The translations under genes were made by a program, and so were the position numbers. This document shows, piece after piece, positions 1 to 11,305 of a stretch of 64,000 bases of DNA. Position 1 is the stretch's first letter, and every line of letters begins with the position of its first letter. The notes beneath the pieces were generated by a model. It had not been told where the DNA came from, did not search any database, and saw nothing but the letters and a program-made list of their open reading frames with translations. Source of the DNA: Branchiostoma floridae (Eukaryota > Chordata > Leptocardii > Amphioxiformes > Branchiostomatidae); NCBI RefSeq assembly GCF_000003815.2, contig NC_049987.1, positions 4,883,341 through 4,947,340 on the forward strand, in the 5' to 3' direction.

Positions 1-147
1 TTACAGTTTTCCATCCAGTACAATGAAAACACTTTAGACATAATTCCGTTCCAGGATAGATAGATAGATAAGTAAATAAACTGAAACCGAAGAGATGAAA
101 GGTTTAAGGTTTTCCACCTAGTGTGCATTGAAAACAAAATAATATGT

Positions 148-1535
148 AAACTAGAGTTCAACGAACCCATCTCTTCGCCAAATAATCATGCCTTTGTTTA
201 AGACTTTAAGGTCTTATTCATGTATTACTAAATAGCAAATGACTGCATGAACTGTGTTCCTCACATGCAAACACACAAACATTACCAAAACCAGACTGTG
301 ACCTGACAGATGACCTGGTAGCATCCCTGGTCAATCAGAATTTCATGCTTGTCAATTTAGACTTTGTCCCCAGTGTAAGGGCGTCCTCCAGCAAACCATC
401 TGTATAACAGCTGTGTCCATAGATATAGGTCAAAATGAGATATATAGAGCACAGTTTATTTCTGTTAATAAGTTTTGCTGCAGTACCTTAGGAAGCCGCT
501 AGGGGGCCCACAATCATAATTTATCTTCGTTTTCCTGACCCCTACCCACCTACCAAATATCATCAGGATTTTTTCAAGGCTTCTCGAGTTATGCATTCCA
601 CAAACAAAAGGACGCACACACTCGGCCCACTACCGTCCTAACGGAAAATGCTACGTCAACTATTTTCGAACACAACCTTCTTTTCCGCAGCCGCTACTTA
701 AATACTAAATATCATGAAAATCCATACACAGCTTCTTGAGTTATATGCTGTTGGCATGTATTTATGAACTTTCCTCATTAATTATGCAAATAAGCTACTG
801 ATTTGCATAATTAGTATTACATTGTATAAGTCATCACTCATTCTATCTACATACCGAAAATCCTGATGATCTGTTTACACGTTCTCAAGTTATCCTCGTC
901 CAAAGTTTGAACGGAAATCGGTGCCTGCAGTTCCCAAAAAGCCGCTAGGGGGTCCAAACTCACAGCACTTACTCTCTGTTTCAAGGGCTATCTACTACTC
1001 AAAAATCATGACCACAGCATGTCCAGAACACGAAGTGCCAAAATTAAAAGTTTTGCTGCAGTACCTTAGGCAGCCACTAGGGTGCCCATTATCGAACTTG
1101 ACCTTCGTTTTCCTAACCCCAATCCACCTAACAAATATAATCAGGATCCATTCAAGGGTTCTCGAGTTATCTTGCTTACAGACAAACGCACTTACATACA
1201 AATCCCGCTACAGCACCATAGGTAAGAGCCAGGTAAACCATTTTCGCACTTGACCTTCCTCTCTAAAACCGCTACACACCTACCAAGTTTCGTGAAAATC
1301 GCCAAGCTAGATTTTGACTTATGCTGCCAAAAACAAACCGCAAAAAACATACCAAGCTCGCTGCAGTACCGTAGGAAAACGCCAGGTAAACCGTTTTCAA
1401 ACTTGGCATTCCTTTCGACAACTGCTACACACCTACCAAAAATCACAAAGTTCCATCCACAATTTCTCGAGTTATATGCTGTTGACCTACATACAGACCC
1501 AAGTCAAGCAATCTCATACTCTTCTTGGCGAAGAG
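148..1535 (+). repeat. Dispersed modular repeat R1, copy A
   Basis: The left end (ACTAGAGTTCAACGAACCCA followed by CTCTTCGCCAA) is shared with copies at 26117 (+) and 29690 (-). The right end is CTTCTTGGCGAAGAG. A small stem-loop, AAGACTTTAAGGTCTT, lies near the left end. The interior repeats a module of about 150-200 bp: CTGCAGTACC...TAGG, then CTAGGGGGCCC or CCAGGTAAACC, then ACACACCTACCAA, then TCTCGAGTTAT. Modules begin near 478, 925, 1055, 1205 and 1360. Short open frames here recur in the other copies only because the DNA recurs. A second left-end fragment sits at 1550-1590. The element class is unknown. Confidence 0.75.
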
Positions 1536-1590
1536 AAATATGAAAAAAAAACTAGAGTTCCTCGAACACATATCTTCGCCAAATAAACAA

Positions 1591-2930
1591 TTTCTATGGA
1601 AGATAGTTCTTTTTGAATGATTAATGTGTATAAGTCCATATGTTATCTAGTCACATCATGTAGTGGTTGGTTGGATTATGAACATTGTGAGTAGATTAGT
1701 CTATTCTGTCGGTGTACATAATGCAGCAAATGTTTTGGCGATGTGAATGAATGTCTTTGCATAATCAGAACAATTTGTACAGGTATGAGGTTACTGTTCT
1801 ATTTTGTGTTGTCATAATTACTTTCGGAGAGCTGGTTATGTTTTGGGTAGCGTTTGTATGTATGTATGTATGTATGTATGTATGTATGTATGTAGAAACC
1901 AGCAAATTGAAGACCGGCTGAATGGATTGAAGTGATATTTGGTATGTGGGTAGGTCTTGGAAACCTGGAAACCACAGGAAGTCACGCCGATAATTGCATT
2001 CGTCACTCACCAAACCCCGGCCACTGTAACAGTTGTTCCTTCCAATTTACGGAACTTTTTAACTCACCAAGGGTCATCTAAGGGCCATATGTAAGGATTG
2101 CTACGACCCCCGCCTTGGTGAACGTTTGTTTCAATCTCATGAAAATAGAAAGTAAAGTTTTGCAGTCGCGAGTTAAGTCAGAGGTATTTTACAGAGTCCA
2201 AGGTTATGATTTCTGCGACTGTCCGATGACAGCCGCCTGTCACCTTTGGCGATTTGTATTTCTCGCAATGATGTCAGTTCTTTCTAGCCGACCTTTCCCT
2301 TACAACATGACATCTCTGTTAAGAGTTGAGGAATGCGTGGATAATTGACGGTGACCCTTTTGAACTAAGTGCTGTTCTTCAACATGTTGGGTTTGTCTTG
2401 TCCCAGCACTTGGTCACTTGTTGTTTTAACCTAGTTCACAGATGTAAGTACTATGTGTTACAAGCCGTCATTGTTCAATTATGTTATATTACTGACTTTA
2501 CATAGTACTTATTCGTTTGTTTAGACCCATGTAGTGTTACTGGCACATGGAACACCAAGTTTCCTTGCAGTCCATCATAAGAAAATGCACCTGAAGTGTC
2601 TCGTAGATATTAGCTCTACATCTTTATATCAAGTGATATTCGTCAAGTTCCCTCTACTACATTTTTACCGTTCCCATGATATAGTGTTGCTTTTATTGTT
2701 GATCTGTATATAGATATAAGCAACACTTGTATATAGATATGTTATATTTCAACTGCTATGAATCCTTTGCTGTGTGCCGTCGTATTGACATCAATTCAGC
2801 AAGCTATTTAATTGCTTAATTTTATAGATACGTGTTGGACACGGTCAGGCTTTGTATTTTGCTAACATGAACCATGACCATTTATAGGCATTTTTCAGCC
2901 AGTAGTCTCTACCAGACTCCATCCTGGCGG
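1591..2930. other. Intergenic, no gene seen
   Basis: I see no convincing exon, RNA gene or complete mobile element. The only structured part is a GTAT microsatellite at 1855-1893. Confidence 0.5.
1855..1893. repeat. (GTAT)n microsatellite
   Basis: About ten uninterrupted copies of the tetranucleotide TATG/GTAT. Confidence 0.95.
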
Positions 2931-3890
2931 AATAGTACACGGATGACCTAGTAACATCCCTGGTCAATCAGAATTTCATGCTTCCAAGACAACGTCTGTT
3001 TATCAGGGAGCCCCTGCTTCCACTGGCTCCTTTGACCTACTTCTTCTCTATTTTTAGACATCTATGGGTCGATTCAAGTCCTTTCAGGTGACTCCGTCAC
3101 AAGTATTTTTCAACCGTTATAGAAGTTTCCCTAAGTAATTATATTAAATACAGAGTGATTTATATAATTTGCATCTCATTATGTTGATAATCATCCAAAG
3201 TACCTACCTACCAAAAACATAAAATATCCATCAATCCCCTCAGGAGTTATCCATCTAAAAAGTTACGAAATATAACACCCACTGCAATTCCAAACAAGCT
3301 GCTAGGGGGCCCAAAATTAGACCATTGACTCCTAGTACCAACAGCTATCCACCAGTAAAAAATCACGAACCTGGCACTTCTGGAAAATTTAGGCGCAAAC
3401 TTTGATGCTCACTTGCAGTACCAAAACAATTTGCCAGGAGGCCCATTATCGAACTTGACCTTCCTTTCTGTGTCCCCTACCTATCAACCAAATATCATTA
3501 ACATCCATCAAGAACATCTCGAGTTATCTTGCTTACAAACAAACGCACTTACATACAAAGCCAGCTACAGCACCATAGGTAAAAGGTAGCTAAACCATTC
3601 TTGCACATGACAATCCTTTCCACAACCGCTAAACACCTGCCAAATATCGTGGAAATCGCCCAGCTGCATTTTGACTTATGCTTCCCGAAAAAACACAAAA
3701 AAAATACCAAGCTCGCTGCTGTACCGTAGGAAAACGCCAGGTAACCCATTTTCGAACTAGGCATGCCTTTTAACAACCGCTACACACCTGCAAAAAATCA
3801 AAAAGTTCCATCCACAATTTCACGAGTTATATCCTGTTGACCTACATACAGACCCAAGTCAGCAAAAACATAATCTTCTTGGCGAAGCTA
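2930..3890 (+). repeat. R1 repeat, diverged copy D
   Basis: It opens with the motif CCTGGTCAATCAGAATTTCA, also found in copy A (about 330) and copy B (about 26318). From about 3180 it repeats the R1 modules (GCTAGGGGGCCC, CTCGAGTTATCTTGCTTAC, CAGGTAACCCATTTTCGAAC) and ends with CTTGGCGAAG near 3877. It is more diverged than copies A to C. Confidence 0.6.
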
Positions 3891-5005
3891 AAAATAGTAA
3901 AGTCCGTACCATGTCGTCATTGAGGGGTCAGAGGTCAGGCCATCTTTTTTCAATGTATGTTCTACCAATGAGGATAAGTACTTTACACATTTGAAAGCTG
4001 TCACATTGACAGTTTGTCTGGGTGTGTTTGTTGTGCTTTGAGTGGACCCCCCCACTAGTATGTGGAATGGTAGGACCCAGAGGAGGTCAGAGAGCAGGTG
4101 TAAGTAGGTCAGTGAGTCTGGATGGGAGATCCAGAGAGGCGAGAAGCACTCCTGCAGGGAGTCCAGGAGTTGTGTGCCATGTGCGACGAGAGATGAAGAA
4201 TAAAATAGTCTATATCTAGATCGTGTGCCCCTGAACATGACTGAGAACCTAATATTGGCGTTGTCGGCGGACGCGATCTAGAGTCATGGAGAGTGCGGCA
4301 AGAGGACTCAGGATTGGGAAGAGGCAAATGAAACATATTTAAGCTTGGTCTTTACTTGAATAACAAATTTCTTTGTGCAGAACCAAGTGTTTATACCAGC
4401 CCGCCGTTTTGGTGAACATCTGTCTCCCACCTTAGGGCAATGCTAACTTGTTCTTCTTCGCATTACCGCTGGGCGTCGCTGCTGCAGTGTGAAGAATGCG
4501 GTCCCAAACGCGACAGTCATCGATAGCCTCCACCAGGCTTTCCTATGGGGGCACGGCCCGTAGCAAAAAGGGGGTTATTGACCAGGAGAGGCTAACATTC
4601 CCCCTTCGTTACTGGAAAAAAGAAACCCTCTACTGGCTAAACCCCCCTAGCAAATTATGCTTCCTTCAGCCAGCATAGTTACTACTGTCTGGTAGAGACT
4701 AGGGCATCGAAATTGTCTATTCATGATTCAGCATGCTAGCAATAAACACAATATTAAAAGCTAGGAGCCCAGAGTGCTGGCGGTTCAATTTTTTAATGTC
4801 TCTTTTTTCAAAAGTGGGTGATTTAACATATAATCCTCAACCCAGGGCTGGGCCGGGTGGGGAAAAAACACAACTTCGCTGGTATACCTAGCGCGAGTAG
4901 GGCGTGCTTGCTCGGTGACGCTCGCTACTGAATGACGGGCGATACCACCGAGCGAGCAGGCAGGGGGTTATCATATCCAATTACATTGGATGTCCTTGTT
5001 TGGCC
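3891..5005. other. Intergenic, no supported gene
   Basis: No splice-bounded exon is evident. A minus-strand frame over about 4445-4545 reads ESLVEAIDDCRVWDR, which could be a scrap of a retroelement protein, but I cannot place it. Confidence 0.35.
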
Positions 5006-5275
5006 ATCCTTTCACAATGTCGGCAAGGCATAAGCATTTAAAATGTCCTATAAAACTACAAGCTCAGAAAGGAACAAGAAACAGGCAAGTCTTCAAGTAC
5101 CAGAGTTACCAACCTAGGATTGTGTTAAAAAAATTCGTACTTTCCCAGCACTAACGTAGAGTGGAAATTGTTATCACCAAGCACAGTAGGAGCATCTTCT
5201 CTGGATAATTTTAAAGAACGCTTGCAGATAGATGTGCAAAAGTTAGGTGTGACGGCTCGTTCAGTGTAATATAAC
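5006..5275 (+). pseudogene. LINE reverse transcriptase C-terminus, decayed
   Basis: Two frames joined by a frameshift near 5145 give the typical end of a CR1/jockey-like ORF2. First comes a basic stretch (QAQKGTRNRQVFKYQSYQPR), then WKLLSPSTVGASSLDNFKER and LQIDVQKLGV. The pattern W-x-x-L-S-P followed by A-S-L-D-x-F-K-x-R-L is the family signature of LINE C-termini (established knowledge). Only the 3' end of the element is present, as expected from 5'-truncated insertion. The frameshift shows it is dead. Confidence 0.65.
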
Positions 5276-5301
5276 CAGCTGCTGCCGCGCCGCGTACTTG
5301 C

Positions 5302-5535
5302 GAAGCTGATGTGTTACGCCGAAGGGCGGTTATACCGGCTACATAGATACAGATACAGAAGCTGGTGTGTTACGACGAAGGGTGGTTATACCGGCTATGT
5401 AGATACAGATACAGAAGCTGGTGTGTTACGCCAAAGGGCGGTTATACGTACCGGCTATGTAGATACAGATACAGAAGCTGGTGTGTTACGCTAAAGGGCG
5501 GTTATACCGGCTATATAGATACAGATACAATACAG
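5302..5535 (+). repeat. 56-bp tandem repeat in a LINE 3' region, four copies
   Basis: Units start at 5302, 5358, 5414 and 5474 with GAAGCTGGTGTGTTACGCC and end in AGATACAGATACA. The third unit carries a 4-bp insertion. The array directly follows the LINE coding end, so it is probably a 3' UTR minisatellite of that LINE. Open frames across it are by-products of the repeat. Confidence 0.85.
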
Positions 5536-5599
5536 AATTTACCAATCTGACGAAACTATTCAGTTAGGCATATCTTTACTGGCTCATATTTGAGCCGTG

Positions 5600-6022
5600 T
5601 ACCTAAAGAAATTTTAGGTACAGGTACAGGTACACAGGATTAGGTACAGGTCCGGTCCCTTTACCTGTACCTAAACAAGTTTGATCAATTATCTGTACGT
5701 TAAAAATGTTGCCAACTGTCTCATTTAGTGAGAAATCGACATCATTCTATTAGGATTTACATATTTGAACCTCAAAACAAAGTTTTCTTAATTTTCAACT
5801 CAAGATGATTAGAATTGCTATGTTTGATTTGGAAATTTACTTATCGTTAGTCACAAAAAGTGGTGTTCAATAGTGATTTAGTGTGTTTAGGTACAGGTAC
5901 AGGTACACATTGTGTTGAGTAATGAGGCCGTGGTCGAGGCACCTCCTCGAGCACGGGACCCCCGTTTTACGTCCATCCCGGATGACGATTCGTGGACGAA
6001 GGTTAGACATCCAGGTAAACGA
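5600..6022. repeat. GGTACA-rich simple repeat and flank
   Basis: Runs of AGGTACAGGTACA occur at about 5627-5660 and 5887-5908 in otherwise plain AT-rich DNA. At 5950-5990 the motif GAGCACGGGACCCCCGTTTT and a following GTCCATCCCGGATGACG resemble a motif also seen near 12430, 20190 and 63015 (CACGGGACC..., then TCCGAGGGACG). This suggests a widely dispersed repeat. Confidence 0.5.
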
Positions 6023-6388
6023 TATTCAAATACAATTCAATCTCTACATCTGGATAAAAAAATAGAGATTTACTTTCGGGCGTTTTGAGTGTCATCCATC
6101 ACTGTTCTTCAGGGTCACAAGAATGACCTGGCAGGACAATTCCATACAAGTACTCACCACAAGAAAACATCATTTAAGTAACATTTGCTTACGATACTTA
6201 GGAGTTAGTGAATTGACATATGTGCATGTTCAACCAATGTCTCTAGTTAGCTGTACTTGTATTGAATTGTTCTGCCAGTTCATTCTAGTGACACTGAATT
6301 AAGGAGAGTGATGGCTGTCACTCGAAACGTCCAGAAATAAATCTTGTCTTTTTTATCCAGTTGTAGAGATTGAGTTGTATTTGAACAC
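6023..6388. mobile_element. Palindromic repeat with hammerhead-like motifs (Penelope-like terminal repeat?)
   Basis: Two inverted arms of about 143 bp (6023-6165 and 6245-6388) enclose a short loop. The right arm on the plus strand has a six-pair stem GAGTGA/TCACTC with loop TGGCTG, followed by GAAACGTC at 6324. The left arm on the minus strand has CTGAAGA, an AGTG/CACT stem, then a mutated CAAAAC. CUGANGA, stem II and GAAA form the hammerhead ribozyme core, and Penelope-like elements are known to carry minimal hammerheads in their terminal repeats. Neither arm keeps a perfect core, so any activity is doubtful. Confidence 0.5.
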
Positions 6389-6649
6389 AGGAAAGCTTAT
6401 TTATCACCCCTTACAATGAGCATGGTACCCTTTTAGTTATGATAATAAAAATTCAAGTAAGAAATTTCTGCACATTTGATTTTGCACTCAATCCCAAACC
6501 TGTTTGTCAAAATTACTAGCTGAAACAAAAATTCAATAAAACAGAAATAAAAATCCATCTTACACAAAGTATTAAAAGAAAACTGCAGTCGTCGATAAAT
6601 AGATATGGGAGATGTTTTTAGGTACATGTATTTAAAAGACGAGTGAAAT

Positions 6650-6840
6650 ATTGTAAATGCAGAAATGTTCGCGGTGGATTAATGTTTGCGGTTTTCGCGG
6701 TGACCACCGCGAACATTTTTCTATTATGGTATTAGACTGCACACTATAATGGTGTTACCGCGAACTTAGAGCCACCGCGAAAAGTCCTTTTCCCGCTACC
6801 GCGAAGTTAAATCCCCGCGAACTTAAATGCATTTACAGTA
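6650..6840 (+). mobile_element. MITE family M1, copy 1
   Basis: The ends are inverted: TTGTAAATGCAG...TTCGCGG and CCGCGAA...TGCATTTACAGTA. The interior is rich in CCGCGAA/TTCGCGG. Homologous copies lie at 31523-31717, 52223-52403 and, truncated by the window edge, 63956-64000. Length about 190 bp. Flanking TA is compatible with a TA target duplication. Confidence 0.8.
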
Positions 6841-7004
6841 TGGGATAGGGCTGTTTCTATAGAGGTTTATGATTTTATCTTGGCACTCTCGCTGAGCGTC
6901 TTGAGTGACCGCTGGAGCTGACTCAAGCAGGAATCGTATCTTAGATATAGAATAGTTCGTTCCTGTCCATTCTACCCACACATATTCAATTAGATTATCC
7001 AACT

Positions 7005-7325
7005 CCTTCAGTTTTAAACTACCTAAGCCAAAAACAAAGTCAAAAAAGCGAACTTTTCTCTACCGTACCATCAGTCTGGAATGTCACCTACCACCACACA
7101 TCAAATCCCTGCTCAACATCTCACGCTTTAAAAAAGGCAATGTACCATGTCTTCTCAAGCCATTAGTTTTTTTTTATGTTTGTGTATCTATTATTATCTG
7201 TTTGTACATATACATGTATGTTTGTGTATATATTTGCGTTTGTATATGTATGTTTCATTGTTTCATTCGAACCCTGGTAGACTAGCCCTAAATAGAGCTA
7301 AAGGGTATCTGAATAAAGGAATAGT
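7005..7325 (+). pseudogene. LINE 3' end, truncated and decayed
   Basis: The frame from 7011 reads FKLPKPKTKSKKRTFLYRT, then LPPHIKSLLNISRFKKGN. It matches the usual LINE ORF2 tail pattern of K/R-rich strand, L-P-P-H-I and S-x-F-K-K. The tryptophan expected before N-x-L-P-P is replaced (SLECHLPP). A 3' UTR-like stretch follows, ending in CTGAATAAAGGAATAG. It is 5'-truncated and not functional. Confidence 0.6.
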
Positions 7326-7339
7326 CTGAACCACGAGAA

Positions 7340-8150
7340 TAACAAATCTGGAAAAGAAGATAAACCTCCAATGATCAAAGCAGTTCTTCTCAAGAATGAA
7401 AGGAATCTTAATTGGCCACTCTCACAATGGAGGTTTGTCTGATGTTGTCTGTATGCGAACATCTGTGTAATCAAGCTTCGAAACATCCTGTAACTTTGGC
7501 ACCTGAGCTAAAAGATTTTGACAATGCTAAACTAGTCTTTTCAGGTGTATTATTTTTTTAAATCAAAATACTAAAAGCGGCCGTACTGAAAAATGCTCAA
7601 ACAATTCTGCTCAACAATAAAGGAATCTTAATTAGACGCTCTCAAATTATCTGTGAAAGAACACCTGTGCAATCCACAATAAAAGGATTCTTAATTGGCC
7701 ACCCTCAAAGGGTTTCTTATCAGTTGTGATTGACAGGTGGAACAATGGACGTTTGTCTGATGTTGTCTGTGTCCGATGACATCTGTGCACTGAAGCTTCG
7801 AAACATCCCGTAACTTTGGAACCTGAGCTAAAAGATTTTGACAATGCTGATGTCGTTTCAGATGTGTCCAAAATTTTGCTTTTTATCAAACGACTAAAAA
7901 CTGCCATACTCAAACTATCGCTAATGGGTACGAAAGCTTCATGAATAGTAATAATTAAGTTGCCTGAAGCGCCCATTGAGGAATGCAGATCGGCTTAATT
8001 GGCCTCTCTCAAAGGGTTTCTTACCAACCGTGTTTGTTAGGAAGAACACCTGTGCACAGATTTTGAGAATTTTGTTTTTCTTATCAAAAGAGTAAAGACT
8101 GTCATACACATACCATTGGAAATAGGGTACGAAAGATTCGTGAATAGTAT
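7340..8150 (+). repeat. Diverged tandem repeat array, about 230-310 bp units
   Basis: Recurring blocks are GGAATCTTAATTGGCCACTC (7391, 7620, 7685, 7996), GTTTGTCTGATGTTGTCTGT (7432, 7751), AAGCTTCGAAACATCC (7472, 7793) and GAGCTAAAAGATTTTGACAA (7507, 7828). Spacing is irregular, so units have gained and lost sequence. No coding potential is evident. Confidence 0.65.
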
Positions 8151-8284
8151 TAAAAGAGAGAGTTTATTTGCAAAATCATGCCCGATGGCACGTACAGTCT
8201 CGAGATGAGAGTAGAGTCATTCAGTACATAATACATGTATTAGTTTCTAATCTACTATAAGGTCCTACGTTTACTATTATAGGG

Positions 8285-8400
8285 TTTGACTTCTTCTTTG
8301 GGGGTAGTGGTTAATAAATTGTGCCACTTTCTGCAAAAACGCCGTCAGGCGACATGCTTTGACCCTGGTTAAATAAAGAATAAACAAGCAAATAAACATG
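8285..8400 (+). mobile_element. LINE 3' UTR-like tail
   Basis: The sequence ends TTTGACCCTGGTTAAATAAA followed by GAATAAACAAGC. This resembles the ending of the LINE fragment at 7325 (CCCTGGTAGACTAG...GAATAAAGG). No coding part remains, so assignment is by 3' end resemblance only. Confidence 0.35.
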
Positions 8401-8692
8401 AGTGGGTTTTGTGCTTGGAGTAAAATGTAGTCTTTTGTCTACAAAGCACGCAAACAGACGTTGATTGGCGTTAGTATATATATATGAAGATATCAGAGTG
8501 TCGAGTATATTTAGATATCTATGATTACAATGAGGTCGTCATTCGTTCCGAAGCGTTTTCCGCAGCCAGCTTGGTTTGGGGAAATGATTTTATTTTCATA
8601 GATAGTTGGTAAGCCTGGAGTTAAGTACAGAAGAACTTAACAAGACAGATTTTTTGTTCCGGTCTTTTTGGGCCCACTTTCATGTAGTGGAA

Positions 8693-9695
8693 CAATGTGG
8701 CTTACTCGCCATTGTTGGGGGAAGTGTCCAGATGAGAGAAGTAAATTGAATAGCTTGATCAGCGGTTTTGCGAAGATGTGAGAAGCACTAAGTACTTAGC
8801 CCGGTGTGGCAAAAATATGCAATTAAGGTCTTCAATCAATCAATCAATCAATTATTCAGAATCAAGTCACTGCCTGAGGCTTTCTTATTCTTTAGCTGAC
8901 TGATCGCTTGTGTGATTTCTTGTTTTTGTATGGTAGCATCTAAGGAGTTTGATTTGTTGTTGGAAACGCCCAGGCCCTCTGGCACTACAACATATGTCCA
9001 AAAAAGTTTTCTTTCCAGTACTTAGAACACATTTTTGGTGGTGATCTCTTTCCTTCCCATTGATTGTAACGTTAAAGGTAAAATCCAAACTGAATTCAGC
9101 TAATTGTGTGTCCAATGGACTATTGGCGTTGTCAAAGAAATGATGACATTGGAACAAAAGTGCCCGACTCATCGTCACCACATGTAAATACAATGTGGCT
9201 TACTCGCCATTGTTGAGGGAAGTGTCCGGATGAGAGAAGTAAATTGAATAAATTGAATAGCTTGATCAGCGGTTTTGCGAAGATGTGAGAAGCACTAAGT
9301 ACTTAGCCCGGTGTGGCAAAAATATGCAATTAAGGTCTTCAATCAATCAATCAATCAATTATTCAGAATCAAGTCACTGCTTGAGGCTTTCTTATTCTTT
9401 AGCTGACTGATCGCTTGTGTGATGTCTTGTTTTTGTATGGTAGCATCTAAGGAGTTTGATTTGTTGTTGGAAACGCCCAGGGCCTCTGGCACTACAACAT
9501 ATGTCCAAAAAAGTTTTCTTTCCAGTACTTAGAACACATTTTTGGTGGTGATCTCTTTCCTTCCCATTGATAGTAACGTTAAAGGTCAAATCCAAACTGA
9601 ATTCAGCTAATTGTGTGTCCAATGGACTATTGGCGTTGTCAAAGAAATGATAAGATTGGAACAAAAGTGCCCGACTCATCATCCTCACCTGTAAT
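8693..9695. repeat. Tandem segmental duplication, unit about 500 bp
   Basis: Unit 1 (8693-9190) and unit 2 (9191-9695) both begin CAATGTGGCTTACTCGCCAT. They are nearly identical apart from a roughly 12-bp insertion (AAATTGAATA...) and scattered substitutions. Each contains an (AATC)n run and a minus-strand frame of about 98 residues, including KERDHHQKCVLSTGKKTFLD. The two frames differ at only a few residues, but the duplication is recent, so open frames in both are weak evidence for a protein. I do not recognise it. Confidence 0.85.
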
Positions 9696-10090
9696 TACTG
9701 GTTGCCATGACTTTTATGCCGTCACCAAAGCATTCTAGGATCAGCCCATAATCTACGCCAATGGCAGTACAGGCCAGGTGTTGGAAGATTTTAACTGTTG
9801 ATCATATCAAGCCGAGCTAACCACTGTTAATGTAAGCTACATCTAAAGTACATAGAGCTGGATACCATTCATAACATCAAATGGGGGTGCCTACGTGGGT
9901 GGGTGTTGTGTTGAAACTCCGTATACGTGAAAGGGCCGGGTTGAGGCTTTGCACGCCAGCAATGGAGAAGTTGCATCATCAGATGAGCAGACAACTTCTT
10001 TCGTCAGTTGGAATGTCGTCATAATTATAGGCTATAGCACATACTTAAAAAAAGCCCAGCCCATCCCGTTTCCCACACTTCTGATTCCAG

Positions 10091-10166
10091 ACCCGAGAAG
10101 AAGAGTTGAAGAAGATCTCCAGAAGACTGCAGCTGTCTCACCGCGAACGTCCTGACAAGAAACTCG
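10091..10166 (+). CDS. Candidate internal exon of an unknown gene
   Basis: A pyrimidine-rich acceptor (TTTCCCACACTTCTGATTCCAG) ends at 10090 and a consensus donor GTGAGTAG starts at 10167. The 76-nt exon is open in the first frame as TREEELKKISRRLQLSHRER then PDKKL, a charged helical peptide with coding-like composition. It would enter in phase 0 and leave in phase 1. I see no convincing neighbouring exons, so it may be a relic or part of a gene with long introns. Confidence 0.35.
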
Positions 10167-11209
10167 GTGAGTAGCAACACCGTAGTGGTAGCACAGCGGC
10201 AAGTTGTGTCATGTTTGCTGTTTTTATTATCGATGTAATGATTTCAGAAATAACCCCTATTTCCTTGGTATTGTGGAACAGCTAACCAATAGGCCATGTG
10301 GTTTATAAATTAGCTTATCTCCGAGCAGATGCATGTATAGGGTTATGTGTTCTCTAACGTAGGACATCTGTCGGTGCAGAGGAATCCCTAACGAGATGTT
10401 AGGCTTTGTGTCCTGGTAAGCAATCAGTCATATTAGGGCTTCAATTCTTTTTGCGTGATAATGCACTATATCTTCGCGGTAGCTTTTCTTATAATCGATG
10501 TAATAATTTCAGAAATTACCCCTACGTCCTTAGAAGTCCAGATTTGCATTATTTCCGCGGGTTAGGCCTTGTGGTAATAGATAATGCCAAGCAGATGTTG
10601 ATTCTCGAAATTCTCTGATCGTTTTGTGCACGTCGTCACAGGCAACATTTTACAATGGTGTGCGTCTTAGGTATCCATATGGGAATCTGTGTGATTGTTT
10701 TCATTTGGTGTCGTTCTTTTGAGACGCTGACTTTGCTGCTGATGCGTACAGGATTGTGCTTTAAATTTGACAGCTTTCAAGTACGTTTTTTTTGTATAAG
10801 TCAATGCGATATCGATATTATCCGCATGCGATATAAACGCCACACCACAGAAAACAACACAATCGACATAAACCATAATTACGTCAAAGAGTATGTTACT
10901 AGTACTCACAGTTACTTGTTTTTTATGTGGTGTTATGCAAGTATTGTGACTATATATAGTCTCTGCATGTTGCAGTTGTGCCTTTAATATCATTCCTTCT
11001 ACATGATAAAGCTGATATGCCCCTTACAACTTTCTGTTGCTCTCAGTGTGCTACACCCAGTGTGTCAATAGACTAAGAACCATTTGAGGGCAGGCTATTG
11101 ACAGCCGGCAGCCCGGGATGCCAGCCAATAAGAGCTTGTCACAAGACTTTCCCGCCATTATTCGCCAGTTTCTGATCCGTCTCTCGTCCAAGCCAACATA
11201 GCGCTGAAT
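10167..11209. other. No supported feature
   Basis: AT-rich sequence. Two related stretches near 10215-10310 and 10485-10580 (ATCGATGTAATGATTTCAGAA versus ATAATCGATGTAATAATTTC) show an old local duplication. Open frames of about 108-110 codons on both strands at 10655-10993 overlap each other, have no splice or composition support and look random. Confidence 0.4.
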
Positions 11210-11293
11210 ATGGGCGCTGAATTTTCTACTTGGTCCGAGTTCAGTGCAGCGCTTGAAGCGTTCCAGGAAGCCAACCATATTGAGCTGAGCAAA
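11210..11293 (+). CDS. Candidate first coding exon, FAR1/SWIM-zinc-finger-like N-terminus
   Basis: From an ATG at 11210 the frame reads MGAEFSTWSEFSAALEAFQE then ANHIELSK, followed by a possible donor GTGACT at 11294. Without splicing it stops at 11305. The pattern F-S-T-W-x-E-F-x-A-A-L-x-x-F-x-x-x-N resembles the N-terminal segment of ZSWIM and MULE-transposase-derived proteins (F-x-S/T-W/Y-E-E-F...). This is recognition from memory and weak. No downstream exon was found. Confidence 0.3.
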
Positions 11294-11305
11294 GTGACTT
11301 CTTAG

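Noticed and set aside
921-1586. Frames shared between 0.9-1.6 kb, 26.6-27.3 kb and 28.1-28.7 kb that look conserved
   Set aside because: They follow the R1 repeat copies, lack splice sites and long frames, and are disrupted differently in each copy.
10655-10993. Overlapping open frames of about 110 codons on both strands
   Set aside because: Both are AT-rich with random composition and no splice context. Neither can be preferred.
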